The notes under the pieces were generated by a model that saw only the letters and a list, made by a program, of their open reading frames with translations, ran no database searches and had not been told where the DNA came from. Positions 1-12,089 of a DNA stretch of 64,000 nt are shown here, one piece after another. Positions within the stretch are counted from its first letter, which is position 1, and each line of letters starts with the position of its first letter. The stretch is from Galeopsis tetrahit (taxonomy: Eukaryota > Streptophyta > Magnoliopsida > Lamiales > Lamiaceae): positions 64,848,063 to 64,912,062 of the forward strand of contig OY776120.1 of assembly GCA_963675135.1 (NCBI GenBank), in the 5' to 3' direction. The position numbers were made by a program, and so were the translations under genes.

Positions 1-721
1 AGTGTTGTGTTTAATGTTCCCAACACTTATGACAACATCAGAATTTGTCCTTCCTTTTCTCACTAACTCCGATCTTACACTTGTTGTCTAATGATGTCCC
101 CAAAGCAGTTAGAAGACGTGGCAACACCAAGTCATGCCACTGCGTGGGAGTGAGAAGTTATTGGACATGATATAGCAAGTCCTACATTCAAGGAGTGGTG
201 GAGAGAAGTTATTGAAACCACTTGATCTCACGGTTGTGATGATCATAGGAGTTGAAGGCAGTTCGTCCATGAAGCCTATAAATACAGTAGCTGCCTCAAC
301 ACAAGATATACAAGAAGAAAAGCCGAAACCGATCACTACACTATTGAACGCTATATACGCTTCTAGTTAGGAAAATTATTGTTTCTTCTTGTAGTTCTTC
401 ACATTATTGTAAACCCGAATAATAGTGTGTTTAAACATAGTCTTATTTACTAGGTTATATGCATAGATCTATGAGGGAGATAGTTTCATAGGATCTAGTA
501 AATTATTTACACCTTCGTAGTGTTATTGTACACCTCTAAAAGGTTGTAATTCGTTTCACATATTTTAATATAGTGAACAACATAGATTATTTTATAATCT
601 ATGCAAATTTTGAATACTTCTATTTTCAGTACGTGCATTTTAATTTCAGCTGCATAGTGTTGTCTGGACAGTGCCAACACGACAGACAACATCTCTGATT
701 TCGCACGCACACACACTTTCA
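1..721 (+). repeat. 5' LTR of S1 (partial)
   Basis: Aligns with the 3' LTR from position 9447 to 10171; the first 50 bases fall outside the window. It ends in CA directly before the primer binding site. A 4-bp difference near 403 (ATTA present only in the 3' copy) accounts exactly for the length difference. Confidence 0.93.
277..284 (+). promoter_or_regulatory. TATA box of the S1 LTR
   Basis: TATAAATA lies in the LTR between the U3-like part and the probable transcript start. The same box is in the 3' LTR at 9723-9730. This is the expected Pol II promoter position of a Copia LTR; activity is inferred. Confidence 0.6.
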
Positions 722-723
722 GT

Positions 724-735
724 TGGTATCAGAGC
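724..735 (+). other. Primer binding site, initiator Met-tRNA type
   Basis: TGGTATCAGAGC starts two bases after the LTR end (CA-GT-TGGTATC). This is the standard plant Copia primer site for initiator methionine tRNA. Confidence 0.9.
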
Positions 736-787
736 CAACTACTTGATACACTAAGTAGAGATTCTGCTTAGAGTGTGTAATTCTGAA

Positions 788-3700
788 ATGGAGTATCCAC
801 TTTCACCCGCACTAAAGCCTCTTATTCTAGATGGCACAAACTATGCCTTCTAGAAACCAAAGATGAGAATGTACATCAAATCCATTGATGAACGAGCCTG
901 GAGGAGTGTTCTTGCTGGTTGGACTCAACTAAGAACCACGGCGGATGAAGACAATGAAGCTCGGATCAAGAGAGAGCTCGACTGGACAAATGATGAAATC
1001 ACAGCTGCAAGTTACAATTCAAAGGCATTAAGTGCAATCTTCACCTCAACTGATGCCTCAATGTTCAAAATCATATCAAACTGCATATCTTTGAAGGATG
1101 CATGAGATCGACTGCAAGAGCATTGTGAAGGATCAGATAGTGTACGAAGAACCAGACTTCGTATGCTTGGAACCAAGTTCGAGAATTTGAGGATGAAAGA
1201 AGATGAAACCATTTCATCTTACAATGAAAAGCTGACTGAGATTTCAAATGAAGCTCATTCTCTTGGAGATCCAATATCTAATATATGGTTAGTACATAAA
1301 ATTCTTAGATCAGTTCCTAAACGTTTTGAACCTAAGATATGTGCTATAGAAGAAGCTAAGGATACTGATGTTTTAAGTCAAAATGAATTGATTGATATTT
1401 TGAAAACTTATGAAATGAACATATTTGAAAAGACTGATAATGAAAAGAAAGTGTTTGTTTTCAAAGGTGATGTCTCATCATCTGCATCATCAGGTTCTGG
1501 AAAGTCTCCTTATGTTACTGAAATTGACTCTGATGAAGATGATATTGAGAAATATCTTAATAATCCTGATTACATGACATTTATTACTAAAAAATTTAAG
1601 ACATTCATGAGGAATAAGAACAATAAATTCAAAGATAACATTCAACCTAAGGTCCAGATTAATAACACTCAACAATTGCTTGTTAGGAAGAACACTTTTA
1701 ATCCTTCTTGACAATTAGAAAGAGGAAACAAGTTTAGATCTGACCGAGATTATAAGAAGAATGTTAAATGTGATGCATGTTGTGGATATGGTCATTATGC
1801 TAATGAATGTGCCAACACCATCTAAAAAAGAAACTTAATTTCAGTGCTACTTTAAGTGATGAGTCTGATGTTGAACATGATCCTGAAAAAGACCTTGAAA
1901 AAGCTTTCTCTGCTAGAATTGTATATGATGATACTCTTGATGATGATCTGGATGATTATTACGATGTGAGGACAAATGAGCCATCATTTGAGAAATAACT
2001 GAATAATAATACTCCAAAATTTAACTGTTTTACAAGTTCTGTTACAGAGACAGGTACATCAAGTAAAGCAGGTTTATCCAGAAGAGATGTTGATATTCAA
2101 GACTTGTCTTAACACTGTTTTCAAACTAGAAAGTCTTTTAACAAAGAAGGATAACGAAATTTCTAAACTGAAAGAAAGACTAGAAGTGTCTGTTCTTGAT
2201 TTTAAAAAATATTCTTATGAAAAACCTTTAACAAATGAAAAAGTTTTCAAGATATCCTCTGAAACTGAGAAACTTAACCACATAATTAAGTCTCCGAACT
2301 TTGAAAATTCTGATTTAAGGGAATCTATTACTAAGCTGGAAGGTATTCTAACAAGAAAAGATATTGAGATATCTAAACTTGAAGATGGGTTGAAGAAAGC
2401 CTCACTGAGCTTTAAAAGATTTTCTGAAGAAAAGATGAAACTGAAAAACTCTCTTATGACCAACAACTTAAGAAAAACAGGTATTGGCTACCAAGGTAAA
2501 AATTCTAAGAAGTCTGAACTTAAGAAACCTACTGTTTTTGTAAAAGCTGAAGTGAATTACAATCCTAGTATTTCTGCTAAGTCTCAGATCAATATAAAAG
2601 ATGTGATTTGTCATTATTGTTTTAAAAAGGGTCATAAAAGTCCTCAATGTTTGAAAAAGAAAAATCATCTGAAAACTTCTGTATTGCCTGAAATGATTCA
2701 ACATTCAAGATCACATTCTGTATGGACACCAAAAGAAAATACATCTTGTAATGTTGTTCATATGTCTTTAAAAGCATGTATTCCTGGATTATGGTACTTT
2801 GATAGTGGTTGTTCTAAGCACATGACAAGTCAAATTGATTATCTTTCTGATTATAATGCTTATAATGGTGGTAATGTCACTTATGGTGGTGGATCTAAAG
2901 GAAGAATCATTTGTAAAGGGACATTAAATGTTCCTGATTTTCCTAAATTATCCAATGTTCTGCATGTTGATGGATTACTTGTTAATCTCATAAGTATTAG
3001 TCAACTATGTGATGATGATTTGCATGTTAAATTTAACAAAAAATCATGTTATGTGTTAAACAAAGATTCTGAATGCATCATGATGGGAAACAGATCTGCT
3101 GATAATTGTTATTTCATTGAATCTAAATTAAAATGTAATAAGGCTAAAGTTGATGATAGTACTTTATGGCATCATAAACTTGAACATGCTAATTACAGAC
3201 AGCTTGATAAACTTGTTAGATTGAAAGTTGTTAAAAGTTTACCAGATCTGAAATTTTCAGATAAAAAGGTATGTGGACCTAGTCAAAAAGGTAAACAGGT
3301 TAAAGTGTCTCACAAAATGTTGGGACATTGCTCAACCAAACACTGCTTTGAATTGCTTCACATGGATCTTATGGGTCCTATGAAAACAAAAAGTATTGGA
3401 TGTAAAAGGTATTCTTTAGTTGTGGTTGATGACTATTCCAGATTCACATGGATTGAATTCTTAAAAGATAAATCTGAAACTTTCTCAATTTTCAAAATTC
3501 TGTACAAAAGATTCAAGAATGTTTTTAATTCCAAAGTATGCAGAATCAGGTCTGATCATGGAAGAGAATTTGAAAACAGTTCTTTTACTGAATTTTGTGA
3601 ATCTAAAGGAATAATTCAAGAGTTTTCATCTCCTAAAACTCCTCAACAAAATGACATAGCAGAAAGGAAGAATAGAACACTTCAAGAAATGGCTAGAGTC

Positions 3701-5908
3701 ATGTTATGTTCTAAGAACTTATCCAAAAGATTTTGGGCTGAAGCTCTTAACACTGCTTGTCATATTGCAAATAGAGTTTATATTAGAACAGATTCTACTA
3801 GAACTCCATATGAAATTCTAAACAATAGAAAGCCTAACCTTAAATATTTTCATGTTTTTGGTTGTGTTTGTTACATCTTGAATGACAGGGACCAGTTACA
3901 TAAGTTTGATTTAAAGAGTGACAAATGATTCTTTCTTGGCTATTCAAGAAATAACAAGGCCTATAGAATCTATAACTTTAGGACTGATACTGTACAAGAG
4001 TCTATAAATGTTGTTTTTTATGATGATACAAGCATTACAGGTAAAAGCATTGAAGATGAAGACATTTCAGATTTGATTGATGTTCTAATCAATACTGAAA
4101 AAGATGGACAGGTTCAAAATGTTGAGAAAAATGATGACACACCAGAGGAATCATCTGATAATACAGATCCTGAAAATCTGTATAATCTCCAGAAAACTCC
4201 CTCCATAAGGATTCAAAAGTATCACCCACATGATCAAATCATTGGTGAAACATCCACAGGTGTTCAAACCAGAAGAAGAATGGGTATGAACTCAAAGGAT
4301 GTGGTAAGATCTATATGTATGTCATGCATGTGCAGTAAGGTTAATCATGAATGCTATCACTCTGAGATTGAACCTAAATCTTTTAAAGAAGCATTAGATT
4401 ATGAAAATTGGATTGAAGTTATGCATGAAGAATTAAATCAGTTTGTTAGAAATGATATTTGGACATTAGTTTCTAGACCAGACCATGTTAATGTTATAGG
4501 AACTAAATGGATCTTTAAAAACAAGACTGATGAGATGGAAAACATTATTAGAAACAAAGTTAGGTTGGTTGCTCAAGGGTATACGCAAGTAGAAGGTGTA
4601 GACTTTGATAAAACATTTGCTCTTGTTGCTAGAATTGAATCCATTAGGCTCCTACTTGCCATTGCATGCTACATTGATATAAAACTGCACCAAATGGATG
4701 TTAAAGCTGCCTTTCTAAATGGTATTCTTATGGAAGAAGCTTATGTTGAACAACCAAAAGCCTTTGAAAACCCTGATTTTCCTAATCATGTCTTTAAACT
4801 GAAAAATGCTCTATATGGATTAAAGCAAGCACCTAGAGCATGGTATGAAAGATTAACTGATTTCTTGATTGAGTTTGGTTTTGTAAGAGGAGAAGCTGAT
4901 AGAACACTGTTCATTAAACATGAGAAAAATGTTATTATGATTGCTCAAATCTATGTTGATGAAATAGTATTTGGTTCTACTTGTGATGATATGCTCAAAC
5001 AATTTGTAAATGAAATGACATCTACTTTTGAAATGTCCATGGTTGGTGATTTAAATTACTTCTTAGGACTGCAAATTAAACAACAAAAGGATGGTGTTTT
5101 CATTTCACAAAGTAAGTATGCTAAGAATCTTGTGAAAAGATTTGGTTTAGAGAATGCTAAACACATGAAAACACCTATGGGATCAACTCAGAAACTGAGT
5201 AAAGACAATGTTGGCCAAAATGTTGACCCAACATTATACAGATCAATGATAGGCAGTCTTCTTTATTTGAGCTCTAGTAGACCTGATATCATGTTCAATG
5301 TATGTTTATGTGTTAGATACCAATCCAACCCTAAAGAATCACATCTAAAGAATCACATTTGAATGGTGTTAAAAGAATCATTAAGTATGTTGCAGGAACA
5401 TGTGATTTAGGCATTTGGTATAGCAAAGATACAAACTGTACCTTGATAGGGTATAGTGATGCAAATTGGGTAGGTGATTATGATGACAGGAAAAGCACAA
5501 GTGGTGGTTGCTTTTATATGGGAAACAACTTGATCTCTTGGCACAGCCGAAAACAAAACTGTGTGTATCAATCAGTAGTTGAATCAGAATACATTGCATC
5601 AGGGAGTTGTTGTACTCAATTATTATGGTTGCAAAAAAATGTTTCATGATTATGGCTTACCTAGTGATGTGTTGACTGTGTACTGTGATAATACAAGTGC
5701 TCTAAATATTTCAAAGAATCCAGTGCAACATTAATTAACAAAGCATATAGGTATAAAACATCACTTCATTAGAGATCTTGTTGAAAAGGAAGTTGTTAAG
5801 TTGGAGTACATATCTACTGAAAAACAATTGGCTGATATTTTCACCAATGCTCTTGATGACAAGAGGTTTTCATCCCTTCGAAAATCTCTTGGTTTATGTA
5901 ATATTTGA
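788..5908 (+). pseudogene. Degenerate Copia gag-pol polyprotein of S1
   Basis: Encodes, in order, Gag with CCHC knuckles (second one at about 2609-2650, CHYC-FKKGH-KSPQC), protease (YFDSGCSKHM near 2794), the integrase zinc region and D,D,E core (HMDLMG; RSDHGREFE; ending in AERKNRTLQE instead of the usual VERKN), reverse transcriptase (LYGLKQAPRAWY) and RNase H. The homologous S2 copy shows the original frame. Damage visible here: TAG at 851-853 and TGA at 1103-1105, both in place of Trp; TGA at 1709-1711; a frameshift near 1800; TGA at 3926-3928; a 14-bp tandem duplication near 5332-5360; an extra A near 5635; and a stop near 5732. The reverse transcriptase YVDD box reads YVDE (codon 4961-4963), losing a catalytic Asp. 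Certainly dead. Confidence 0.93.
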
Positions 5909-6074
5909 AAATATGATCAAGGGTGTTGTATCAAATGTGGTAGCATTTGAGACAACACTAAGATAAAGTCTCTTATTTGTTTCCTTGCTTTAATTTTCGT
6001 AATTATTGAATTAATGAAATTTCTTGTGGTTGTTATTTGAATTTTGAGTGACTTGTGAATAAGACTAAAAGAGC

Positions 6075-6364
6075 CTATACACCTCTCAAATGCTGAAAAA
6101 GAAAAATCACTTATTAGATGCTTTATAAATCACTAAGTAACTATGGGACACGGAGCTCGCTACTACGATTATCTATTTTCAAAAGGTGATATAAATTGCA
6201 TCAATACATTCACAAATCCATTGAGTAACTATGGGGCACGAAGTTCGCTGCTACGATGCACTCTTTTCAAAAGATGGATCAATGTGAAGTGTGATTAAAA
6301 GAAAAAGAAATTAGAGCAACACATATGATGTAAAATCATGAAAAAACTATGTTGAGGTGTATAG
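6075..6364 (+). other. Conserved post-pol noncoding module of S1 (inverted repeat enclosing two direct repeats)
   Basis: An 11-bp inverted repeat (CTATACACCTC at 6075-6085 and GAGGTGTATAG at 6354-6364) encloses two direct repeats at about 6127-6190 and 6213-6277. Each repeat contains GTAACTATGGG followed by CGCTACTACGAT-like sequence and TTTTCAAAAG. The same layout is present in S2. Conserved noncoding motifs have been reported for Sireviruses; I have not verified that this is one of them. No ORF explains it. Confidence 0.75.
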
Positions 6365-6875
6365 AATGCCAACAATAGTCAAAACACGCGTAAACTCAGA
6401 TTCTTATCCCAATTTTCTAGAAATTTGTTATTTTTGATAATGATTAAATATTACTCTATGAAATATTTAATTGACCTAGTCTTACCTTATCTTATTTCAG
6501 TATTATATTTCGCTTTTATTTTTTTAATTTTCAGTATTTCATTCTCCCATCTTCACACGATCAAATTAGTGGGGAAGTAACTTCCACTACTTCACTTCCC
6601 TCATTCTCAGAATCGTGTATCTTCTTCTTTTCAATTCTCCATATAAGATGAGTATCTATAGTAGTGCTGGAAAATACATTAAAGGATTTGTTAACTCGTT
6701 TAAGCACGGTAATTACTACTTTAGAATTATTTAAAGCACTCTAGTATGTCTACTACTAATGTCACATCACTTTAAGACTCACTCTACTTGAATTTTGTCT
6801 TGCTTTTAACCATAGAACTCGAAAGGTTTTTCTGGAATTTATTTTTTGTCTTGATTTGTGTGTACAACGTCTATT

Positions 6876-9011
6876 ATGTCACAGAACTCTCAGGACCCAG
6901 CTGCACAAACGAATTCAAGCTCCAGCAAGAAAAAACTCTTCAAACCCTCTAAACCTTCTAGCAGAAATGGCATCCTCAAACTCTCCAAACTCTCTATCAT
7001 TCACCATAGGAACCATCGTCGTTCCTTATGCAGATGAACAAACTCCCGCACAATCATCCCCTCTTGAAATCGTGTCGTACAATCCCCTTCGACATTCGCA
7101 CTGAAATTGCGAATGCGAATGCTGCTGCTGCAACTTCGGCTTCTGAGCCACAAAATGAGCCCTCATCCGACACTCCCACACTCGAAACTGCTCCAGTAAC
7201 CCTACACTTCCCTCTGGGCACTCCTTTCAACACATTAAAGGATGCCTTCGAAACCCTAAGCCTGAAAACAGCACACCCTGTCATTGTGCTCGAAGGGGAA
7301 ACACTGGACAATTCGATGTTCAAGAAAAATGCTCCACAAAATCAAGATGTGGATATGTAGGAAGACTAGAATCCTCAGATGATGAAGTATTAGCTGCCAA
7401 ATTTGAGAAATTACACCGGCAGAGAAAGGGCAAGAAGAAGGTTGTTGTTGTTCCTACTGCAAGAAAGTGGCCAGGTGGAAAAAGGAAGTCCCAAAGGAAC
7501 CTGGGCAAAATTGACACTATTCGGGCAAAGGGAAAAAACCCAGAACTGATGGCAACGTCTTTGACCCTATAGTTGTTTCTGATTCCGAGCCAGAACCAGA
7601 AATAGAGCCTGAACAAACTGCAGTCCAAGAGGAAGAATAAGAGGTTAATGAGAATGATGTCGATGAGGTTGCTGAGGAACTGGAAGAAGAACGTGAACCC
7701 AGTCCACTAGTAAGGACAAGAAGATCAAAACGGCTCCGAGAGACCACTAGTGTTGCCTCTCCGATGGCAACACCCTAGCCTTCTGATCCTGAGTCATCAT
7801 CCAGCTCTTCTGAAGAAGATGAAAACGAGGTATTGTTCTCCTCTGATGATAGGAATAGTGATACTGATGAGGACTATAATGATAAATCAAGTATTCAGTA
7901 TAGAACTATAAGAACTAGGACAATTTTGAGTGAAAGACTGATAAATGTTCCTGACTTTGAAGAGATGAATCTGATTGAATGGTTTAAGGAAAGGTCTTTA
8001 CTGCATGCTCTACAATTTGCTTGTCCTTATATTGTAGATTGGATTTTTGTATTCAATGCTAATGTATCACAACATGCTGGTGATCCGAATTCAACTAGAT
8101 ATGGACATTTTTGGTTTATAGGAAATAGGCACATGATTACTCCTAGGACAATCAACATTTTACTAAAAATGAAAATCATGGAAGATCCAGTAGTTACTGA
8201 TCATGATGTGATGATAAGTATCTTGACTGGGGGAGTAATCACTAAATGGAGAAGAAGGATTTTGGCCTCTAAATTGACTAGTCTATACTCTGTTTTACAT
8301 AAGCTGGTTTGTTTCAATTGGTTGCCTACTACAAACAACACCACTCTCACTTTAGAACAAGCTGTACTAATGTACAAGATTGGCCATTTGAAAAGATTCA
8401 ACCTAGGACGGGTTATCTTTACAAACATGATGACATTCAAGTTTGATATGTCTGGAAGAGGCATACTGTCTTGCCCCTGCCTTTTGTACAAATTCTTGCT
8501 TGACAAAGCCTTTGAAAGATCAGAAGATGAAGTGGTTAGCAATATACCAGGCTTCAGTATATCCAATCAGTTCTTGGTGAAGGGTGAAAGGGTGGTTGAT
8601 CTTCCCTTGAGAAGAAATGATGATGATGCAGGCCCAAGTACAGCTCCCAGTGTTCCAGCAAATGACCCCATTCATAATACATCACTGCCTCCAGAAGGAC
8701 CTGCCTCCTATGTTTACTTATCTTCCCACTACATTATGAGGCAGATTGATATTTTGCAGGGATCTATTGTTAATTTGCAGCACTCTGTGGAGGATCTTCT
8801 CATTTAAAAGAAATTTTGGATGGATCTTCTTTCCACTTCAACAGGGGGAGTAGCTGATAGTTCACACAACCAGCCCACTAACATTGTTGCTCCACCTGCT
8901 GTAGATGAACAAGATGCTGTTCCTGACAGAACTCATGAACCTGCTGCTGACACTGCAATGACTGAAGAGGACCAGGATATCCAGGATCTGTATGGAGATC
9001 TGGATATATGA
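6876..9011 (+). pseudogene. Sirevirus accessory ORF downstream of pol (S1 copy, broken)
   Basis: Homologous to the S2 accessory ORF at 22603-24929. The N-terminal part (Ser/Pro-rich, then acidic and Lys-rich with an RTRRSKRLRE nuclear-signal-like stretch near 7715) is broken by frameshifts near 6960 and 7070 and by stops at about 7358 and 7777. The folded domain is open from 7833 to 8807: it contains DW.F.FNA, FTP/ITPRTIN, LTGGVITKWRR, LTSLYSVLHKL, TLEQAVLMYKI and FNLGRVIF, and resembles the Pfam 'putative plant transposon protein' domain seen in many plant proteomes (from memory). The C-terminal acidic tail at 8820-9011 ends in IQDLYGDLDI, matching the S2 end EILYADI. Function unknown; envelope-like status is not supported because no clear membrane segment is seen. 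Confidence 0.75.
8841..8850 (+). other. Polypurine-tract-like repeat inside the accessory ORF (S1)
   Basis: ACAGGGGGAG is followed by similar tracts at 9024-9034 and 9044-9051 and by the terminal tract at 9388-9395. Several such tracts upstream of the 3' LTR are a Sirevirus hallmark. This one lies within codons for STGGV. Confidence 0.6.
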
Positions 9012-9387
9012 TGAGCTTGAAGACAGGGGGAGAGCTTACACTATGGGGGAGTATATGCAGATTATGGAGGTGCAGCTGAAATTCATTTCAGCCCAATCAT
9101 TTCCCAAGTGTTATTCCAGTTCATTCCTTGTTGTAATAACTCTGTACTGATGTTTTTATTTATTTTCTCAAACTCTGCTATTTACATTTCTGTAATTATT
9201 TAGGATTTACTTTTTGTTTAAAGTTATTTAAATCTAAACAAGTATTTTTGGTTTAGATGTTGTTTTTTTATTTTTTGACCTAATACAACTTGTTACTTCA
9301 TTATTTTGAAATATCAATTGTGTTAATTTCTTAGTCAATATTTATGTTGTGCGAAATTCAATAGTGTTGATGTAGAAAATTCAAATT

Positions 9388-9395
9388 GGGGGAGA
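9388..9395 (+). other. Polypurine tract of S1
   Basis: GGGGGAGA ends one base before the first base of the 3' LTR (TGTTGATG at 9397). It is the expected plus-strand primer. Confidence 0.85.
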
Positions 9396-9396
9396 T

Positions 9397-10171
9397 TGTT
9401 GATGTTGATATAAGTGTTCTGTTTAATGATTCAACACTAACAGCCGAGTGTTGTGTTTAATGTTCCCAACACTTATGACAACATCAGAATTTGCCCTTCC
9501 TTTTCTCACTAACTCCGATCTTACACTTGCTGTCTAATGATGTCCCCAAAGCAGTTAGAAGACGTGGCAACACCAAGTCATGCCACTGCGTGGGAGTGAG
9601 AAGTTATTGGACATGATATAGCAAATCCTACATTTAAGGAGTGGTGGAGAGAAGTTATTGAAACCGCTTGATCTCACGGCTGTGATGATCATAGGAGTTG
9701 AAGGCAGTTCGTCCATGAAGCCTATAAATACAGTAGCTGCCTCAACACAAGATATACAAGAAGAAAAGCTGAAACCGATCACTACACTATTGAACGCTGT
9801 ATACGCTTCTAGTTAGGAAAATTATTGTTTCTTCTTGTAGTTCTTCACATTAATTATTGTAAACCCGAATAATAGTGTGTTTGAACATAGTCTTATTTAC
9901 TAGGTTATATGCATAGATCTATTAGGGAGATAGTTTCATAGGATCTAGTAAATTATTTACACCTTCGTAGTGTTATTGTACACCTCTAAGAGGTTGTAAT
10001 TCGTTTCACATATTTTAATATAGTGAACAACATAGATTATTTTATAATCTATGCAAATTTTGAATACTTCTATTTTCAGTACGTGCATTTTAATTTCCGC
10101 TGCATAGTGTTGTCTGGACAGTGCCAACACGACATACAACATCTCTGATTTCGTACGCGCACACACTTTCA
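9397..10171 (+). repeat. 3' LTR of S1
   Basis: 775 bp, starts TGTTGATG and ends CTTTCA. It matches the partial 5' LTR at about 98 percent by eye. The differences are mostly transitions. Confidence 0.93.
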
Positions 10172-10325
10172 CAATTGAATATCGTTTCACTGCATATTCA
10201 ATCACATATCAATTTTTAATCAATCTGCATTTTATCCTTTTTTTTATCGTGCGTACAACAATTTTCAAGAATTGAAACTGCTTTCGTATTCACTGCATAT
10301 GTGTGCGATCAATTCAACTATGTAG

Positions 10326-10637
10326 ATGGACTATAATCTAATCGTGAAGGTCGATTACAATGGAAAAAACAAGATCATTCGGGTAAATGAATCGACGCCT
10401 TTCCAAGAGTTATTTGGCGAAATTACTCGTATGTGCCCTCTAATTTCTGCAGGTAATCTATCGATTTCATACTCAGTTGGTAGTATCAATAACTGCTGTC
10501 TAGAATCCGCTTTTGACTTAGTTGGAATGGTAGAATTTTGTAAGATTACTCTTGAAAAGATAGTTAATATATCAGTTTTTATAAGTAACCAAACTATGGT
10601 ACGCATCGAATTAGTAACAATGATCATACTCGTCTAA
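10326..10637 (+). CDS. Short PB1/ubiquitin-like ORF, probable MULE N-terminal fragment
   Basis: 103 codons from ATG to TAA. The start (MDYNLIVKVDYNGKNKIIRV), a middle with ESTPFQELFGEIT and a later LESAFDLVGMVEF resemble the small PB1-like domain that precedes many plant MULE transposases; this is from memory and not searched. No zinc finger, transposase core or SWIM domain follows, and no paired intron was recognised. It starts 155 bp after the S1 3' LTR, so S1 may have landed just upstream of, or inside, a MULE-related gene. It could instead be the first exon of an unrelated host gene. Confidence 0.4.
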   Translation: MDYNLIVKVDYNGKNKIIRVNESTPFQELFGEITRMCPLISAGNLSISYSVGSINNCCLESAFDLVGMVEFCKITLEKIVNISVFISNQTMVRIELVTMIILV

Positions 10638-10831
10638 AAACTAGAATAATTTCATAACACGTGCATAATTAAAATGTGTTCTTAGAACTCAAACCCTAGA
10701 ACAATTTTGAATTAATAAATAACATAAACAAAATAAATATAGAGATCATATAATTTGAGATACCGATAGAGTAGAAGGAAATAATAAACGGAAGTTGTTA
10801 CATTTTGATGCCTCATTCTGACGGAAAAAAA

Positions 10832-12008
10832 AAGGCCACGGTTATATACACGCACGAAGTTTATTGAGGACATCCACTGACTTAGTACACTCATAGAGAG
10901 ATGGTTAAAAAAAAAATTAAAATACCCTTCTACTTTCTCATAACCCTAATTTCTCCCTTTATTTTATTTGGTACACCCACTCACTCCGCCCAGTTTTTCT
11001 TCTTTCTCCTCCCCTTCCCTACGCGTTCACCGTCCCCTTCACCCTCCCCACGTCGCCGGCCCCCAGGCCCTCACCAGCCACGTTGCCGCAGCACCGCACC
11101 ACACCACACCCTTCTTTTCTGCTTCCCAACTGTCCCCTGCGTCACCACCGCGTCCCTCTCCTCCCCTGCCTCGACGCCGCCGCCCATTCCTCCCTAACGA
11201 AAATACAGATCCTTTCGATGCCCACCCATGCAACGCCGCCGCCCCTTCTACTTTCGCGATTTTTTGGCGACTGAAGATTATTTCGGCACTAGAGGTTCTG
11301 CGATTTTTCCGCCGCCGCCCCTTCTTGTTTCAAAATTTTCCTCCGACTGAAGGTTTTGCGATTACCGCACACCACCGCGTTTGCGTCCCTACCCACCCAC
11401 CGAATCCGTACACAGAAGGTAACACTTTTGTTTTTCGAATTGTTTTGCCTTTTACGATTTGGTTTGCCGAATTGTTTGCCTTTCTTCGAAAACGTTTGCC
11501 TATTAGAATTTATTTTGGTACTTTTTCGAAATTTGTGGACTATTCGAATTTAGTTTTCGAAATTTAGAGATGATTACATTATTTTTTACAAAAATGTGAT
11601 TTTTTTGTATTCTCCATGACAGAGGAAGAACATAACACTAGTTTGTTTTGGGAAAAATCTTTCATGATCTAATTCTAGAAAATGTTTTGTTTCGGATTTT
11701 TTTTACATTGTTTTGCTTTTGATTTGTTTTGGGCAACAAAGTTTGTTTATTTTGCTTGGGTATTGAAAATTTTCATTTTGAATTGGGATTTAGAGTATAT
11801 TTCCGGCGTGAAAAAATGGGACTTCGAAAAATGCTGGTGATGGTGTGGGCGATTTTGTTGTGAAATGGGAGGTGGGTGTATTAATCACGATAAATTTATT
11901 TAATTTTAGTTGAGGGATAGGACTGACATTTCACATGTAATTAATTTGGGAAAAAAAATCTCGATGGGTGTCCTCATTAAAGTTCTGTGTGCGTATAACC
12001 GTGGCCTT
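10832..12008. mobile_element. TIR DNA element, MULE-like, with GC-rich interior (Pack-MULE candidate)
   Basis: Terminal inverted repeats of about 50 bp: the left begins AAGGCCACGGTTATATACAC and the right, reverse-complemented, begins AAGGCCACGGTTATACGCAC. Between them lies a C-rich block (about 10980-11400) unlike the AT-rich surroundings. It could encode Pro/Ser-rich peptides in two frames and contains repeats of a ttttGGCGACTGAAGATT-like motif. Long TIRs around a GC-rich segment are typical of Pack-MULEs carrying a captured gene fragment. No matching target duplication was seen, so the boundaries are provisional. Confidence 0.55.
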
Positions 12009-12089
12009 AACAATATTGGCCTCAATCTAATCTGAGAAACTTAATGGGCTTAAAGATAAGGCCCAATTAATCATTGTTCCATCACACTC

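Larger units (their letters stand above)
1..10171 (+). mobile_element. Sirevirus-type Copia LTR retrotransposon S1 (left edge cut by window)
   Basis: The order is 5' LTR (partial), primer binding site, gag-pol, conserved noncoding block, accessory ORF, polypurine tract, 3' LTR. Gag, protease, integrase, reverse transcriptase and RNase H follow in Copia order. The downstream accessory ORF and repeated AGGGGGAG-like tracts match what is known of the Sirevirus (SIRE/Maximus) lineage. The two LTRs differ at about 15 of 721 aligned positions plus a 4-bp indel, so the copy is not recent. Coding regions carry many stops and frameshifts, so it is non-autonomous now. About 50 bp of the 5' LTR lie left of the window, so the target duplication cannot be checked; the 5 bases after the 3' LTR are CAATT. 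Confidence 0.9.

Noticed and set aside
10901..11567. Pro/Ser-rich ORFs as a host gene
   Set aside because: Two frames are open over the same C-rich block between TIRs, with no domain; treated as element cargo.
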